Positions 17,197 to 25,183 of a DNA stretch of 62,932 bases are shown here, piece by piece. This DNA comes from Bradyrhizobium sacchari. Its GTDB lineage: Bacteria > Pseudomonadota > Alphaproteobacteria > Rhizobiales > Xanthobacteraceae. Every line of letters starts with the position of its first letter. The stretch's first letter is position 1. The stretch lies in contig NZ_LWIG01000012.1 of NCBI RefSeq assembly GCF_002068095.1, forward strand, positions 200,194 through 263,125, read 5' to 3'. Below the pieces are notes generated by a model that searched no databases, was not told the DNA's origin, and saw nothing but the letters and a program-made list of their open reading frames with translations. A program made the position numbers and the translations under genes.

Positions 17197-17934
17197 GTGC
17201 TGCGCCTTCTGTCGTTCGCCCTGTTTCTCGTGATCTGGTGGATTGCCGCGTTCCTCGTCGGCGGCGCCAAGCTGCCCTCTCCGCCGGCCGTGCTTCAGGT
17301 GATGATCGCGGAAGCCTCAAGCGGCGCGCTGTTCCTGCATCTCGGGGCGACACTGGCCCGCGTCGCGCTCGCCTTCACCCTGGCGATGTCGCTCGGCAGT
17401 GCCATCGGCTATCTCATGGGCAGGGTGAAGCTCGCCGACCGGCTCGGCGATCCCTGGCTGATCCTGCTGCTCAACCTGCCGGCACTGGTCGTGATCGTGC
17501 TCGCCTATATCTGGGCCGGGCTCACCGAGGCCGCCGCGATCGCGGCGATCGCCATCAACAAGCTGCCGACGGCCATCGTCACCATGCGCGAGGGCACGCG
17601 CGCGCTCGACCGTTCGCTGGACGAGATGGCGAGCGTGTTCGCGATGCCGCGCTGGCGCGCGTTCCGCCACGTCGTGCTGCCGCAGCTCGCGCCCTATATC
17701 GCGGCCTCCGCCCGCTCCGGCCTGTCGCTGGTGTGGAAAATCGTGCTGGTCGCCGAACTCCTGGGGCGGCCGAACGGCGTCGGCTTCGAGATCGGCGTCG
17801 CCTTCCAGCTGTTCGACACGCCACGGCTGCTGGCCTATTCGCTGACTTTCGCCGCCGTCGTGCTCGTCATCGAAACCTTGCTGGTGCAGCCGTTCGAAGC
17901 CCGCGCAAACAGGTGGCGGCCCCGTGCGGCTTGA
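17197..17934 (+). CDS. NitT/TauT-family ABC transporter permease
   Basis: A 245-residue permease with a GTG start placed one base after the binding-protein stop. About six hydrophobic helices and the BPD_transp_1 EAA-like loop (LDEMASVFAMPRWRAFRHVVLPQLAPYI) are visible. The longer frame from 16966 overlaps the binding protein and is not credible. It overlaps the ATPase start by 11 bp, so the three genes are one operon. Confidence 0.85.
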   Translation: MLRLLSFALFLVIWWIAAFLVGGAKLPSPPAVLQVMIAEASSGALFLHLGATLARVALAFTLAMSLGSAIGYLMGRVKLADRLGDPWLILLLNLPALVVIVLAYIWAGLTEAAAIAAIAINKLPTAIVTMREGTRALDRSLDEMASVFAMPRWRAFRHVVLPQLAPYIAASARSGLSLVWKIVLVAELLGRPNGVGFEIGVAFQLFDTPRLLAYSLTFAAVVLVIETLLVQPFEARANRWRPRAA

Positions 17935-18652
17935 GGTCGATATCACAGGCAAGACCTTCAGGAGTGCCGCGGGCGGAACGCACGAGGTGCTGGCTCCGGT
18001 CAAGTTCGCGCTTCAATCCGGCGAGGTCGGCGTGCTGATCGGCCCGTCCGGCTGCGGCAAGAGCACGATGCTGCGCATCATCCTCGGATTGGACCACGAC
18101 TTTGCGGGTCACATCGCACGGCCGCCGGAAGCGCGGATCGGCATGGTGTTCCAGGAGCCGCGACTGCTGCCGTGGCGCTCGGTCGAGCAGAATGTACGGC
18201 TGGCTGCGCCCGGCGTCACCGACGGCAAGTTGTCCGAGCTGTTCAGGATTTTGGAGCTGGACGCCCATCGCAGCCACTATCCCGGTGAGCTCTCGCTGGG
18301 TTTGGCCCGGCGCGTGGCGCTCGCCCGCGCCTTTGCGGTCGAGCCGGATATTCTGGTGCTCGACGAACCGCTGGCATCGCTCGATGACGCTCTCGCCGGA
18401 CGCCTGCGCGACGAGATCGCAACGCTGGTGGCGAGCCGGCCAGTGATGACACTTTTGGTGACACACAGCCTGGACGACGCAGTGCGCCTGGGCGACCGGC
18501 TGTTCTTCCTGTCGCCGCGGCCGGCGCGGATCGTGGCCGAGGTGCCTATCGGCATCCCGCGCGACACACGCGGCGAAACCGAGATAGCGGCGATCAAGGC
18601 CAGCCTCGCCCAACGAACCCAAGGCGACCGCATCGAGCGAGATGTCTCGTAG
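17924..18652 (+). CDS. NitT/TauT-family ABC transporter ATP-binding protein
   Basis: A 242-residue ATPase starting at GTG inside the permease end. Walker A is GPSGCGKST, the Q-loop is VFQEPRLLPWRS, Walker B is ILVLDEPLASLD and the H-loop is LLVTHSLDDAV. The signature reads LSLGLARRVALARA where LSGGQ is usual, so its third and fifth residues differ; ATPase activity may still hold, but this is a real departure from the consensus. It closes the three-gene transporter operon. Confidence 0.85.
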   Translation: MRLEVDITGKTFRSAAGGTHEVLAPVKFALQSGEVGVLIGPSGCGKSTMLRIILGLDHDFAGHIARPPEARIGMVFQEPRLLPWRSVEQNVRLAAPGVTDGKLSELFRILELDAHRSHYPGELSLGLARRVALARAFAVEPDILVLDEPLASLDDALAGRLRDEIATLVASRPVMTLLVTHSLDDAVRLGDRLFFLSPRPARIVAEVPIGIPRDTRGETEIAAIKASLAQRTQGDRIERDVS

Positions 18653-18699
18653 CCGGTCGCCCGGCCGACGTGCTAGATAGGCGAGCGGCGGAGTTGACG

Positions 18700-19509
18700 A
18701 TGACGCGAACGGTCACCCTCGCAACGTGTGGTATTGCAGCGCTGAGTCTCGCACTCGCCACGATGACGGCGAGCACGCAAGACATGATGCGCGACGTCGA
18801 TCTCACCTCCCCCGCGATGGTCTCGGCCGAAATGACGAGGCCGGAGGTCGAGGCCGTGCTGGCCAGAGCGAGCGCCGCGCAGCCTGCCGATTTCACCGGC
18901 AAACGCCTGTCGGGCCTCGATCTCTCGGGGCTGGACCTGTCCAACGCGGTTCTCCGCGCCGCGCGGCTCAACAAGACCATACTCCGGGACGCGAGGCTTG
19001 ACCGCGCGATCCTCGATCAGGCGTGGCTGCTGGATGCGGATCTGACCGGCGCAAGCCTGAAGGGCGCCAATCTGTTCGCCTCGCAAATGGCCCGCGCGCG
19101 TCTCGACGGCGCGAACCTGTCGGGAGCGCGCATCGCAGCCGACCTCACCGGCGCAAGCCTGGTGGGCGCCTCGATCGCGGACGCGCATCTTGGCGCCGAT
19201 ATGCGCAACCAGTCGATGGGGCTGATGCGCGCGGTGCTGAGATCCGCCAATCTGGAACGGCTGAACGCGCGCAACGCCGATTTGTCGCGTGTCGACCTCG
19301 AATTCGCGGTCCTCAGGGGCGCCGACCTGAGCGGCGCATCACTGAAAAACGCCCAGCTCGGCGGAGCCGATCTGACCGACGCCATCGTCACCGACGCCGA
19401 TTTCGACGGCGCCGATCTCGTCTCGGCGAAGCTGATCGCACCGAACGGCCTTGACCGCGCCAAGAATTTCGACAAGGCAAAGAACCGCGAGCGCCTGATC
19501 AGGGAATGA
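18700..19509 (+). CDS. exported pentapeptide-repeat protein
   Basis: A 269-residue protein with an N-terminal signal-like helix (MTRTVTLATCGIAALSLALA) and, from about residue 63 to 250, tandem A(D/N)LxX pentapeptides (GLDLSGLDLSNAVLRAA, GANLFASQ, GADLSGASL, GADLTDA). These fold as a right-handed quadrilateral beta-helix. An alternative GTG start 30 bp upstream has no better signal. Pentapeptide proteins are common, but an exported one in a quinoprotein cluster is unusual. It may be a periplasmic scaffold. It is followed by another small exported protein 24 bp later. Confidence 0.8.
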   Translation: MTRTVTLATCGIAALSLALATMTASTQDMMRDVDLTSPAMVSAEMTRPEVEAVLARASAAQPADFTGKRLSGLDLSGLDLSNAVLRAARLNKTILRDARLDRAILDQAWLLDADLTGASLKGANLFASQMARARLDGANLSGARIAADLTGASLVGASIADAHLGADMRNQSMGLMRAVLRSANLERLNARNADLSRVDLEFAVLRGADLSGASLKNAQLGGADLTDAIVTDADFDGADLVSAKLIAPNGLDRAKNFDKAKNRERLIRE

Positions 19510-19533
19510 CGGCGCCTTTGGGAGGACTGGCTG

Positions 19534-19881
19534 ATGCGTGAGGTTCTTGCTTTGATCGTGTTATTGACGCTTGCCGGCGAAGCCGCCGCGCAGGCCAAGG
19601 GCAAGGGCATCCGGCTGTGGAATCTCACGACGGAGACGATCTCCGGCTTCCAGCTCTCGCCCGCCGGCAAGACCGACTGGGGGCCGAACCAGTGCCTCAA
19701 CGACAAGGACAAGGAGGTCGACCACGACGAGCGGCTGCGCATCACCGGCGTCGAGCCGGGCCGCTACGACGCCAAGGTCAGCTACCCCAATGCACGGCAG
19801 TGCATCGTCCGCGACATCGAGATCAGGGCCGATGCGGTGTTCTCGATCGCCGACAAGGATCTGAAGGACTGCACCAAGTAG
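19534..19881 (+). CDS. small exported protein, unknown function
   Basis: A 115-residue protein with a signal peptide (1-19, GEAAAQ) and a small beta-rich domain (IRLWNLTTETISGFQLSPAG, GRYDAKVSYPNARQC, ADAVFSIADKDLKDC). Three Cys are present (NQCLND, RQCIVRD, KDCTK). The ATG follows GGGAGGAC. It is 24 bp after the pentapeptide-repeat gene and likely in the same transcript. I know no characterised relative. Confidence 0.7.
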   Translation: MREVLALIVLLTLAGEAAAQAKGKGIRLWNLTTETISGFQLSPAGKTDWGPNQCLNDKDKEVDHDERLRITGVEPGRYDAKVSYPNARQCIVRDIEIRADAVFSIADKDLKDCTK

Positions 19882-19891
19882 CGTGCCCGGC

Positions 19892-20101
19892 TTACGCCTT
19901 GTCGTTCGGGTGCGGATATTCGCAGCGCCAGCGCACCGCCTGCCATTTCGGATGATCGCCGATCCATTGCGCGATATAGGGCGGCGCCGCCATCATGCAT
20001 TGGCGGGGCGACCCCGAATAGTTGAACACCAGATGCTGCTCCTCGCAGGTCGCCGGCGAGAGCACCGCACACACAGTCACCACAAGGTCGATCGGGTTCA
20101 T
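19892..20101 (-). CDS. small conserved-type protein, unknown function
   Basis: A 69-residue protein starting MNPIDLVVTVCAVLS with a GAGAGGATC site; the 12-residue in-frame extension upstream lacks one. Four Cys (VCAVL, ATCEEQ, RQCMMAA, RCEYP) and a hydrophobic N-terminus suggest export and disulfides. It is convergent with the previous gene, 10 bp apart. I recall similar short hypothetical proteins in Rhizobiales but no function. Confidence 0.65.
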   Translation of the reverse strand: MNPIDLVVTVCAVLSPATCEEQHLVFNYSGSPRQCMMAAPPYIAQWIGDHPKWQAVRWRCEYPHPNDKA

Positions 20102-20204
20102 GCTGGGATCCTCTCGCGGGGCAATCGAGACTAGCACGATAAGTTACGTTCCAGGGAGCGGGAAGTTTCAGACGGACGTGAGGACGGGGAACTGTCGCCG
20201 CGTT

Positions 20205-20293
20205 CAAATGCGAGAGAAGGACTCGCGGACAGAACCCCTCACCCGTCTCGCCGCTATCGCGGCGAGCCACCCTCTCCCGCAAGGGGAGAGGGA
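20205..20293. repeat. palindromic intergenic repeat (type A, half copy)
   Basis: This repeats the right half of the element at 6337: TTCAAATG-GAGA context, then AACCCCTCACCCGTCTCGCCGCTATCGCGGCGAGCCACCCTCTCCC and a closing AAGGGGAGAGGG (given here as separate landmarks of the element). It lies just downstream of the outer-membrane barrel gene and could serve as its terminator. Confidence 0.72.
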
Positions 20294-20302
20294 AAGGGCG
20301 CC

Positions 20303-21172
20303 TTAAAAATTCACCCCGAAAACCAATCTCGCCTGATGCCGTTCGAAATTGACGAGGTCGAGATTGCCGCCCGAGCCGGCCGCGCGGCCCCAGGCCTGCA
20401 TGTTCCAGCTCAGGGTCAGCCGCGACTTCTCCGATAGCTGGAAATAGGCCGTGGGCCCGACGAACAGCGCTTGACCCGCGAACTCGCCGAGGCCGATGCC
20501 CTCATATTGCCGGAAGTAGCGCATCTCGCCGCCGAGCAGCACGTTGGGGCGCACCCGGGCCAAGGCGGCGAACGCCGCACCGATCGTCGAACTCTTCTCG
20601 GACGTTCCCGCCACCTCGACGCGCGCCCATTCCGGCTGATAGACCAGATTGAGCGCGCCGATGACGAAGTTCGGAACGAGCTCGCGGTCGAAGGCGAGCG
20701 TGAAATCGGTGCCGTACATCCGCCCCTTGGCGCCGCTGGTCTCGTCGATGCGGTCGCCATGGAGCTCGGTGGCGATGGTGAGACCGAACGGCGCCCGCTC
20801 GCGGTCGAGCAGTCGGTAACGCAGATCGAGTGAGGCGCCCTGGAAATTGAACTGGCGGCGGTCGTCGATGTCGGGGACGCCGGTGATGTCGTGCAGGCTG
20901 GCCGTGGCGCCGAGCTCGATGCGAAAGTTCGGCAGCGGCACGACTTCCACCTCCACCTCCTGCGCCAGCGCGCGATAGGCGCCGCCGCCTTTGCCGAAGC
21001 GGCCCGTGGTCTGGCTCTGGAATTCGCGCTCGCCGGGATTGCCGACGTCGGTGCCGATCATGAAGCCAAAGATGTGCTCGGTGTCAAAGCCCTCCTCGGC
21101 GCTGACACATGCCGGCGCGAGCGCGACCGCGCACGCAATCACCGTCCAGAACGTGTGGGCTTCGATCCGCAT
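20303..21172 (-). CDS. outer-membrane beta-barrel protein, unknown substrate
   Basis: A 289-residue exported protein: signal peptide (1-25, PACVSAEE) and alternating hydrophobic strands ending in FGVNF, the terminal-Phe signature recognised by the outer-membrane assembly machinery. Strand-like segments include NFRIELGATASLHDI, ASLDLRYRLLD, FGLTIATELHGD and LTLSWNMQAWGR. It is about the size of a 10-12 strand channel. It follows pqqA by 63 bp and lanM further upstream on the same strand, so co-transcription is likely. The cargo is unknown; PQQ, a metal chelate or an alcohol are all possible. Confidence 0.72.
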   Translation of the reverse strand: MRIEAHTFWTVIACAVALAPACVSAEEGFDTEHIFGFMIGTDVGNPGEREFQSQTTGRFGKGGGAYRALAQEVEVEVVPLPNFRIELGATASLHDITGVPDIDDRRQFNFQGASLDLRYRLLDRERAPFGLTIATELHGDRIDETSGAKGRMYGTDFTLAFDRELVPNFVIGALNLVYQPEWARVEVAGTSEKSSTIGAAFAALARVRPNVLLGGEMRYFRQYEGIGLGEFAGQALFVGPTAYFQLSEKSRLTLSWNMQAWGRAAGSGGNLDLVNFERHQARLVFGVNF

Positions 21173-21235
21173 CTTGCGAACACTACCACGGCTCCGACGG
21201 CGTTCGCCACCGAAGCCGCGGCAGGTTCGTCAGTC

Positions 21236-21316
21236 TTACTTGCGCGCAGCGCAGGCGTACATGTTGATTTCCATGCCGACCGGCACTTCCACGATCTTCG
21301 GAGCTTTCCAAGCCAT
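21236..21316 (-). CDS. pqqA: coenzyme PQQ precursor peptide PqqA
   Basis: A 26-residue peptide beginning MAWKAPKIV and ending EVPVGMEINMYACAARK. The Glu and Tyr that are cross-linked to build PQQ are Glu16 and Tyr20 in the diagnostic E-x-x-x-Y spacing (EINMY). A ribosome site GGGAGA lies about 8 nt upstream of the ATG. It is too short for ordinary gene callers. PqqA is modified by PqqE/PqqD and processed to PQQ, the cofactor of the dehydrogenases around it. No pqqB, C, D or E is in this window, so the peptide must feed enzymes encoded elsewhere, where another pqqA may exist. Confidence 0.93.
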   Translation of the reverse strand: MAWKAPKIVEVPVGMEINMYACAARK

Positions 21317-21486
21317 CCGGGGTCTCCCAAGGTATTGAGCGCGACATCGCGCGGGGCAAAACCTAGGGCTGCCTCATGCACAGCGCAAGCTGGAATTGAA
21401 CCACCGATGCAGCGAACTGTCGAATATCGCTTGCGAATTTCGCTCTCGTGCAAAACGCCTTCGCTCCCAGTCAAGCGCAGCCGCAC

Positions 21487-21873
21487 TCACCGCAACAAGC
21501 GCAGCAGCGCGCGGCCGGCGCGCGAGTTGAGCTCCTTTGCATCGAGCGTTCCGTCCTTGTCGGGATTCGCCGCATTGAAGCGCTGCTCCACCACGGACAG
21601 ATACTCGTCGAGCGTGAGTGTGCCGTCATGATCGGGATCAGCCGCGGCGAGCTCTTTCGCCGTTAACCGTCCGCGCAATTCGCGCGCATCCAGCGTGCCG
21701 TCATGATCGGGATCGAGCTTGGAGAACAGCGCAGTCGCGGCCTTCTTCACCTCGGCCAGATCGAGCGTGCCGTCATTGTCGGTATCGAACATCTTGACGG
21801 CGGATGCCGACCAGGCCGGGCCGGACAGAACTGCAAGCGTGAGCGCAAGTGCAACAGAGCGACGCGATAGCAT
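21487..21873 (-). CDS. lanM: lanmodulin, periplasmic lanthanide-binding EF-hand protein
   Basis: A 128-residue exported protein: ATG after AGGAGGTTTCA, signal peptide to about residue 23, then four EF-hand loops at 30-41 (DTDNDGTLDLAE), 54-65 (DPDHDGTLDARE), 79-90 (DPDHDGTLTLDE) and 103-114 (NPDKDGTLDAKE). Linkers between loops are only 12-13 residues, and Pro at loop position 2 is present in loops 2-4: both are hallmarks of lanmodulin, not calmodulin. The C-terminus AGRALLRLLR parallels the Methylobacterium protein. Departures: Thr for Pro in loop 1, His at position 4 of loops 2 and 3, and Thr replacing the ligand Asp at position 9 of loop 3. A longer frame to 22038 lacks a signal. Confidence 0.92.
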   Translation of the reverse strand: MLSRRSVALALTLAVLSGPAWSASAVKMFDTDNDGTLDLAEVKKAATALFSKLDPDHDGTLDARELRGRLTAKELAAADPDHDGTLTLDEYLSVVEQRFNAANPDKDGTLDAKELNSRAGRALLRLLR

Positions 21874-22192
21874 TGAAACCTCCTGACCGAGAGCCGCCGA
21901 TTCGAGCGGGATCGAAGCAGCATCAATCCGCAAGGCGCGCCCCCGTTCAAGCGGAATTACAATCTGCGTGCCGCAACCTCGGGGAACCCAATCGTTCGGC
22001 ACTGCATCATGCCGCGGAATTTTCCAGGGCCGGCGCACAAGAGAGAGTCGGTTGTAAGGTTTCCGTCAGGCAACTGGCATCTCGCGCTCAACATATCGCC
22101 ACCGCGATTGCGACTTTCGTATTGACGCGTTTTGTATTCGGGCGGAGTGTTGCCGAAGCAGCGTCAAAAGGCGCGCATCTTGGGAGGAATGG
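21874..22192. promoter_or_regulatory. divergent intergenic region between lanM and a PQQ dehydrogenase
   Basis: 319 bp separate two divergent exported-protein genes, so both promoters should lie here. On the plus side a TTGACG hexamer occurs near 22121, about 70 bp ahead of the dehydrogenase ATG, as a possible -35. No CGGGAA/TTCCCG palindrome like those before xoxF and the receptor was found, which hints at different control. Confidence 0.45.
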
Positions 22193-23857
22193 ATGAAACG
22201 CTTTGCGATGGCCGCGAGCCTCGTCATGCTTGCATCGAATTGTGCGTACGCACAGACCACCGAGCAGTTGGTCAAGGGCGCGACCGATACATCGAACGTT
22301 CTCAACTACGGGATGGGCTACAATCTGCAGCGCTTCTCGACGCTGAACCAGATCAACAAGGACACCGTCAAGAACCTCGTCCCGGTCTGGAACTACTCCT
22401 TCAATGACGATCGCAGCGAAGAATCGCAGCCTCTGGTTTACCAAGGCGTGATCTATGTGACGTCGCACAATGCGACCATGGCGGTCGACGCCAAGACCGG
22501 TAAGCAGATCTGGAAATCCAAGGTCGAGTACCCCGCCGAGACGCCGCGCATCGTCTGCTGCGGCATCATCAACCGCGGCGCGGCGCTCTACGACGGAAAA
22601 GTCTTCCGCACCACGCTGGATGCCAACGTGATCGCGCTCGACGCCAAGGACGGCAAGGAGCTGTGGCGGCAGAAGGCGGCCGACATCAAGGAAGGCTATT
22701 CGATGACGGTGGCCCCGCTGGTCGCCGACGGTGTCGTCATCACCGGCATCTCAGGCGCCGAGTTCGGCACCCGCGGCTTCATCGACGGCTGGGATCCGGC
22801 AACCGGCAAGCATCTCTGGCGCACCCATTCGATCCCCTCGCCGGACGAACCCGGCGGCGACACCTGGAAGGGCGACACCTGGAAGCTCGGCGGCGGCTCG
22901 ACCTGGATCACGGGGTCCTACGATCCCGAGCTGAACACGGTCTATTGGGGCATCGGCAATCCCGGCCCGTTCAATTCGGCAGTGCGGCCCGGCGATAATC
23001 TCTACACCTGCTCCGTGCTGGCGATGGATCCCAAGACCGGCAAGATCAAGTGGCACTACCAGTTCTCGCCGAACAATCCGTTCGACTACGACTCGGTGGC
23101 CGAGATGGTGCTCGCCGACATGAATGTCGAGGGCAAGCCGACCAAGGTGCTGATGGATGCCAACCGCAACGGCTTCTTCTACGTGCTCGACCGCACCAAC
23201 GGAAAGTTGCTCGCCGCCAACCCCTACGTGAAGGTGAACTGGGCGACCGGCATCGACATGAAGACGGGCCGTCCGATCGAGACCGACGTCAGCAAGGACG
23301 CGCGTGAAGGCAAGAAGGTAACGGTCTATCCGTCGATCCTCGGCGGCAAGAACTGGGAGCCGATGTCGTTCAACCCGCAGACCGGCCTCGCCTATGCCAA
23401 CACGCTCGCCTTCGGCGGCAAGTACAAGGCCGAGCCTGTCACCTTCAAGCAGGGCGAATGGTATCTCGGCATGGACCTCACCGATCCCTGGGAGTTCGGC
23501 GACGGCGCGCGCGGCCATCTGAAGGCGATCGATCCCATGACCGGCAAGGCGAAATGGGAGGCTCCCGCCGACATTCCGCGCTTCTCGGGCGTGCTGTCGA
23601 CCGCGGGCGGCGTGGTGTTCACGGGCGCGCTGACAGGCGAGTTCGAGGCCTTCGATGCCGATACCGGCAAGAAGCTCTGGCAGTTCCAGACCGGCTCGGG
23701 CATCGAGGGACAACCGGTGACGTGGCAGCAGGACGGCGTGCAATACATCGCCGTGACGAGCGGCTATGGCGGCGTCTATTCGCTGTTCTCCGGCGACGAG
23801 CGGCTTGCCAAGGTGCCGCCCGGCGGCTCGCTCTGGGTTTTTGCGGTCAAGCGGTAA
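22193..23857 (+). CDS. lanthanide-type PQQ-dependent alcohol dehydrogenase
   Basis: A 554-residue periplasmic quinoprotein with signal peptide (1-20, CAYAQ) and eight-bladed propeller repeats (for example [24 protein letters not shown]). The vicinal disulfide is Cys122-Cys123 (VCCGIINRG). Metal ligands are Glu190 (SGAEFG), Asn256 (GIGNPG) and the catalytic Asp298; the second Asp300 in FDYDS is the extra ligand that marks lanthanide enzymes. It is about 45 residues shorter than XoxF and diverges from it, so the substrate may be another alcohol. Cytochrome c and XoxJ-like genes follow immediately. Divergent to lanM. Confidence 0.9.
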   Translation: MKRFAMAASLVMLASNCAYAQTTEQLVKGATDTSNVLNYGMGYNLQRFSTLNQINKDTVKNLVPVWNYSFNDDRSEESQPLVYQGVIYVTSHNATMAVDAKTGKQIWKSKVEYPAETPRIVCCGIINRGAALYDGKVFRTTLDANVIALDAKDGKELWRQKAADIKEGYSMTVAPLVADGVVITGISGAEFGTRGFIDGWDPATGKHLWRTHSIPSPDEPGGDTWKGDTWKLGGGSTWITGSYDPELNTVYWGIGNPGPFNSAVRPGDNLYTCSVLAMDPKTGKIKWHYQFSPNNPFDYDSVAEMVLADMNVEGKPTKVLMDANRNGFFYVLDRTNGKLLAANPYVKVNWATGIDMKTGRPIETDVSKDAREGKKVTVYPSILGGKNWEPMSFNPQTGLAYANTLAFGGKYKAEPVTFKQGEWYLGMDLTDPWEFGDGARGHLKAIDPMTGKAKWEAPADIPRFSGVLSTAGGVVFTGALTGEFEAFDADTGKKLWQFQTGSGIEGQPVTWQQDGVQYIAVTSGYGGVYSLFSGDERLAKVPPGGSLWVFAVKR

Positions 23858-23867
23858 CCACGGCACG

Positions 23868-24224
23868 ATGCTGAGAGACGTATCACACAGGACGGTGGCG
23901 ATGATCGCCACCGTCGCGGTGCTGACGGTCGCGCTCGCGGTGACCGTTCGCGCTGCGGATGACGCAACTGGCAATCCCCTGCAGGCGCAGATCGACCACG
24001 GCAAGTCGACCTACGCGTCGAAATGCTCGCACTGCCATGGTCCCAACATGATGAACTCCGGCACCATCACGCCGGATTTGCGCGCGTTTCCCGACGACAA
24101 GACGCGCTTCGTCACCACCGTGAAGAACGGCAAGAACAACAGGATGCCGCCCTGGGGCGACATCCTGAGCGACGATGAGATCGGCGATCTCTGGGCCTTC
24201 ATCTCGAGCCGGAGGAAACCGTGA
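23868..24224 (+). CDS. c-type cytochrome, electron acceptor of the adjacent quinoprotein (PedF-like)
   Basis: A 118-residue monohaem cytochrome c: signal-type helix (about 8-28, ending VRAAD), haem site CSHCHG (Cys53, Cys56, His57) and a candidate Met ligand in NRMPPWG. It starts 10 bp after the dehydrogenase stop and its stop overlaps the next GTG, so it is the natural electron acceptor of the dehydrogenase at 22193. Size and motif order fit the small c550 cytochromes linked to PQQ ethanol dehydrogenases. Confidence 0.87.
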   Translation: MLRDVSHRTVAMIATVAVLTVALAVTVRAADDATGNPLQAQIDHGKSTYASKCSHCHGPNMMNSGTITPDLRAFPDDKTRFVTTVKNGKNNRMPPWGDILSDDEIGDLWAFISSRRKP

Positions 24225-25144
24225 GTGGGCGGCTGGCACTCGGTCTTGCCGCATTGCTTGCGGCGCTGGCGACGCCCGCGCGCGCGGCGGATGCCCTGAG
24301 CATCTGTCTCGACGAGGACCGGCCGCCGCTCTCGGTGCATCACAAGGACGCGCTGGATACCGGCTTCGACGTGCTGCTGGCGCAGGCGATCGCGGAGCGG
24401 ATCGGCCGGCCGCTGAAGATCCAGTGGTTCGAGAGCAAGCTGGACGAGGATTCCAGCCCGCAGCTCGAGGCCAATGCACTGCTCTCCGACGGGCGCTGCG
24501 CGCTGGTCGGCGGTTATGCGCTGACGCAGGACTCCCTCGTCAAGCCCGGCATGAAGACGGCACGCTTGCCGGACTTCACTGGGGCCACGCGCGAGGACCG
24601 GCGCCGCCGCGTCGCGCTCGGCGTGCTCGCGCCGAGCCGGCCTTACGTCTATTCGCCGATGACAGTCGTGCTCGGGCCGAAGGCGCAGGGGCGCAAGATC
24701 AAGGATATCGGCGATCTCGCCGGCCTTCGCCTCGCGATCGAGAGCGGCTCGCTCGGTGATGCCGTACTGATGACCTTCGACAAGGGGCGCCTGATCGACG
24801 GCATCACCCATCTCGTCCCCGGCCGCGACGACCTCCTCGGCACGCTCGCGCGCGGCGACCATGATGCAACGCTGATCGATCTTGCCCGTTTCGACGCCTA
24901 CCGCGCCGCGCATCCGGATACGGCGATCACCGCGTCCGGCTATTACTACCCGATCGGCGCCAACCGCGGCTATGTCGGGCTCGCCAGCGACGGCGCGCTG
25001 ATCGAGGCGGTCAACAAGGCGCTGGCTGCGCTTGCCGCTGAGGGCAAGATCGCCGAGTTCGGCAAGCAGGCCGGCCTCACCTATCTGCCGCCGCGCGAGC
25101 CCGCGATCCTTGGCGATGTCTGGATGAAGATCATTCAGCGGTGA
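24221..25144 (+). CDS. quinoprotein-associated periplasmic binding protein (XoxJ-like), second copy
   Basis: A 307-residue exported binding protein with GTG start overlapping the cytochrome stop (GTGA). Signal peptide ends TPARAAD. The mature SBP_bac_3-type domain has LSICLDEDRPPLSVHHKD, GFDVLLAQAIAERIGRPLKIQWFE and GRCALVGGYALTQ. It is only distantly like the copy at 12849, so each may serve its own dehydrogenase. By family analogy it assists maturation or activity of the quinoprotein. Confidence 0.85.
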   Translation: MSGRLALGLAALLAALATPARAADALSICLDEDRPPLSVHHKDALDTGFDVLLAQAIAERIGRPLKIQWFESKLDEDSSPQLEANALLSDGRCALVGGYALTQDSLVKPGMKTARLPDFTGATREDRRRRVALGVLAPSRPYVYSPMTVVLGPKAQGRKIKDIGDLAGLRLAIESGSLGDAVLMTFDKGRLIDGITHLVPGRDDLLGTLARGDHDATLIDLARFDAYRAAHPDTAITASGYYYPIGANRGYVGLASDGALIEAVNKALAALAAEGKIAEFGKQAGLTYLPPREPAILGDVWMKIIQR

Positions 25145-25183
25145 CGTCGCGCTACGCTGCGGCCCGGGGGCACAAAGAACAGT

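Noticed and set aside
22121..22160. TTGACG-based promoter before the PQQ dehydrogenase
   Set aside because: No convincing -10 at the right spacing, and alphaproteobacterial promoters are weakly defined by eye; left as a note only.
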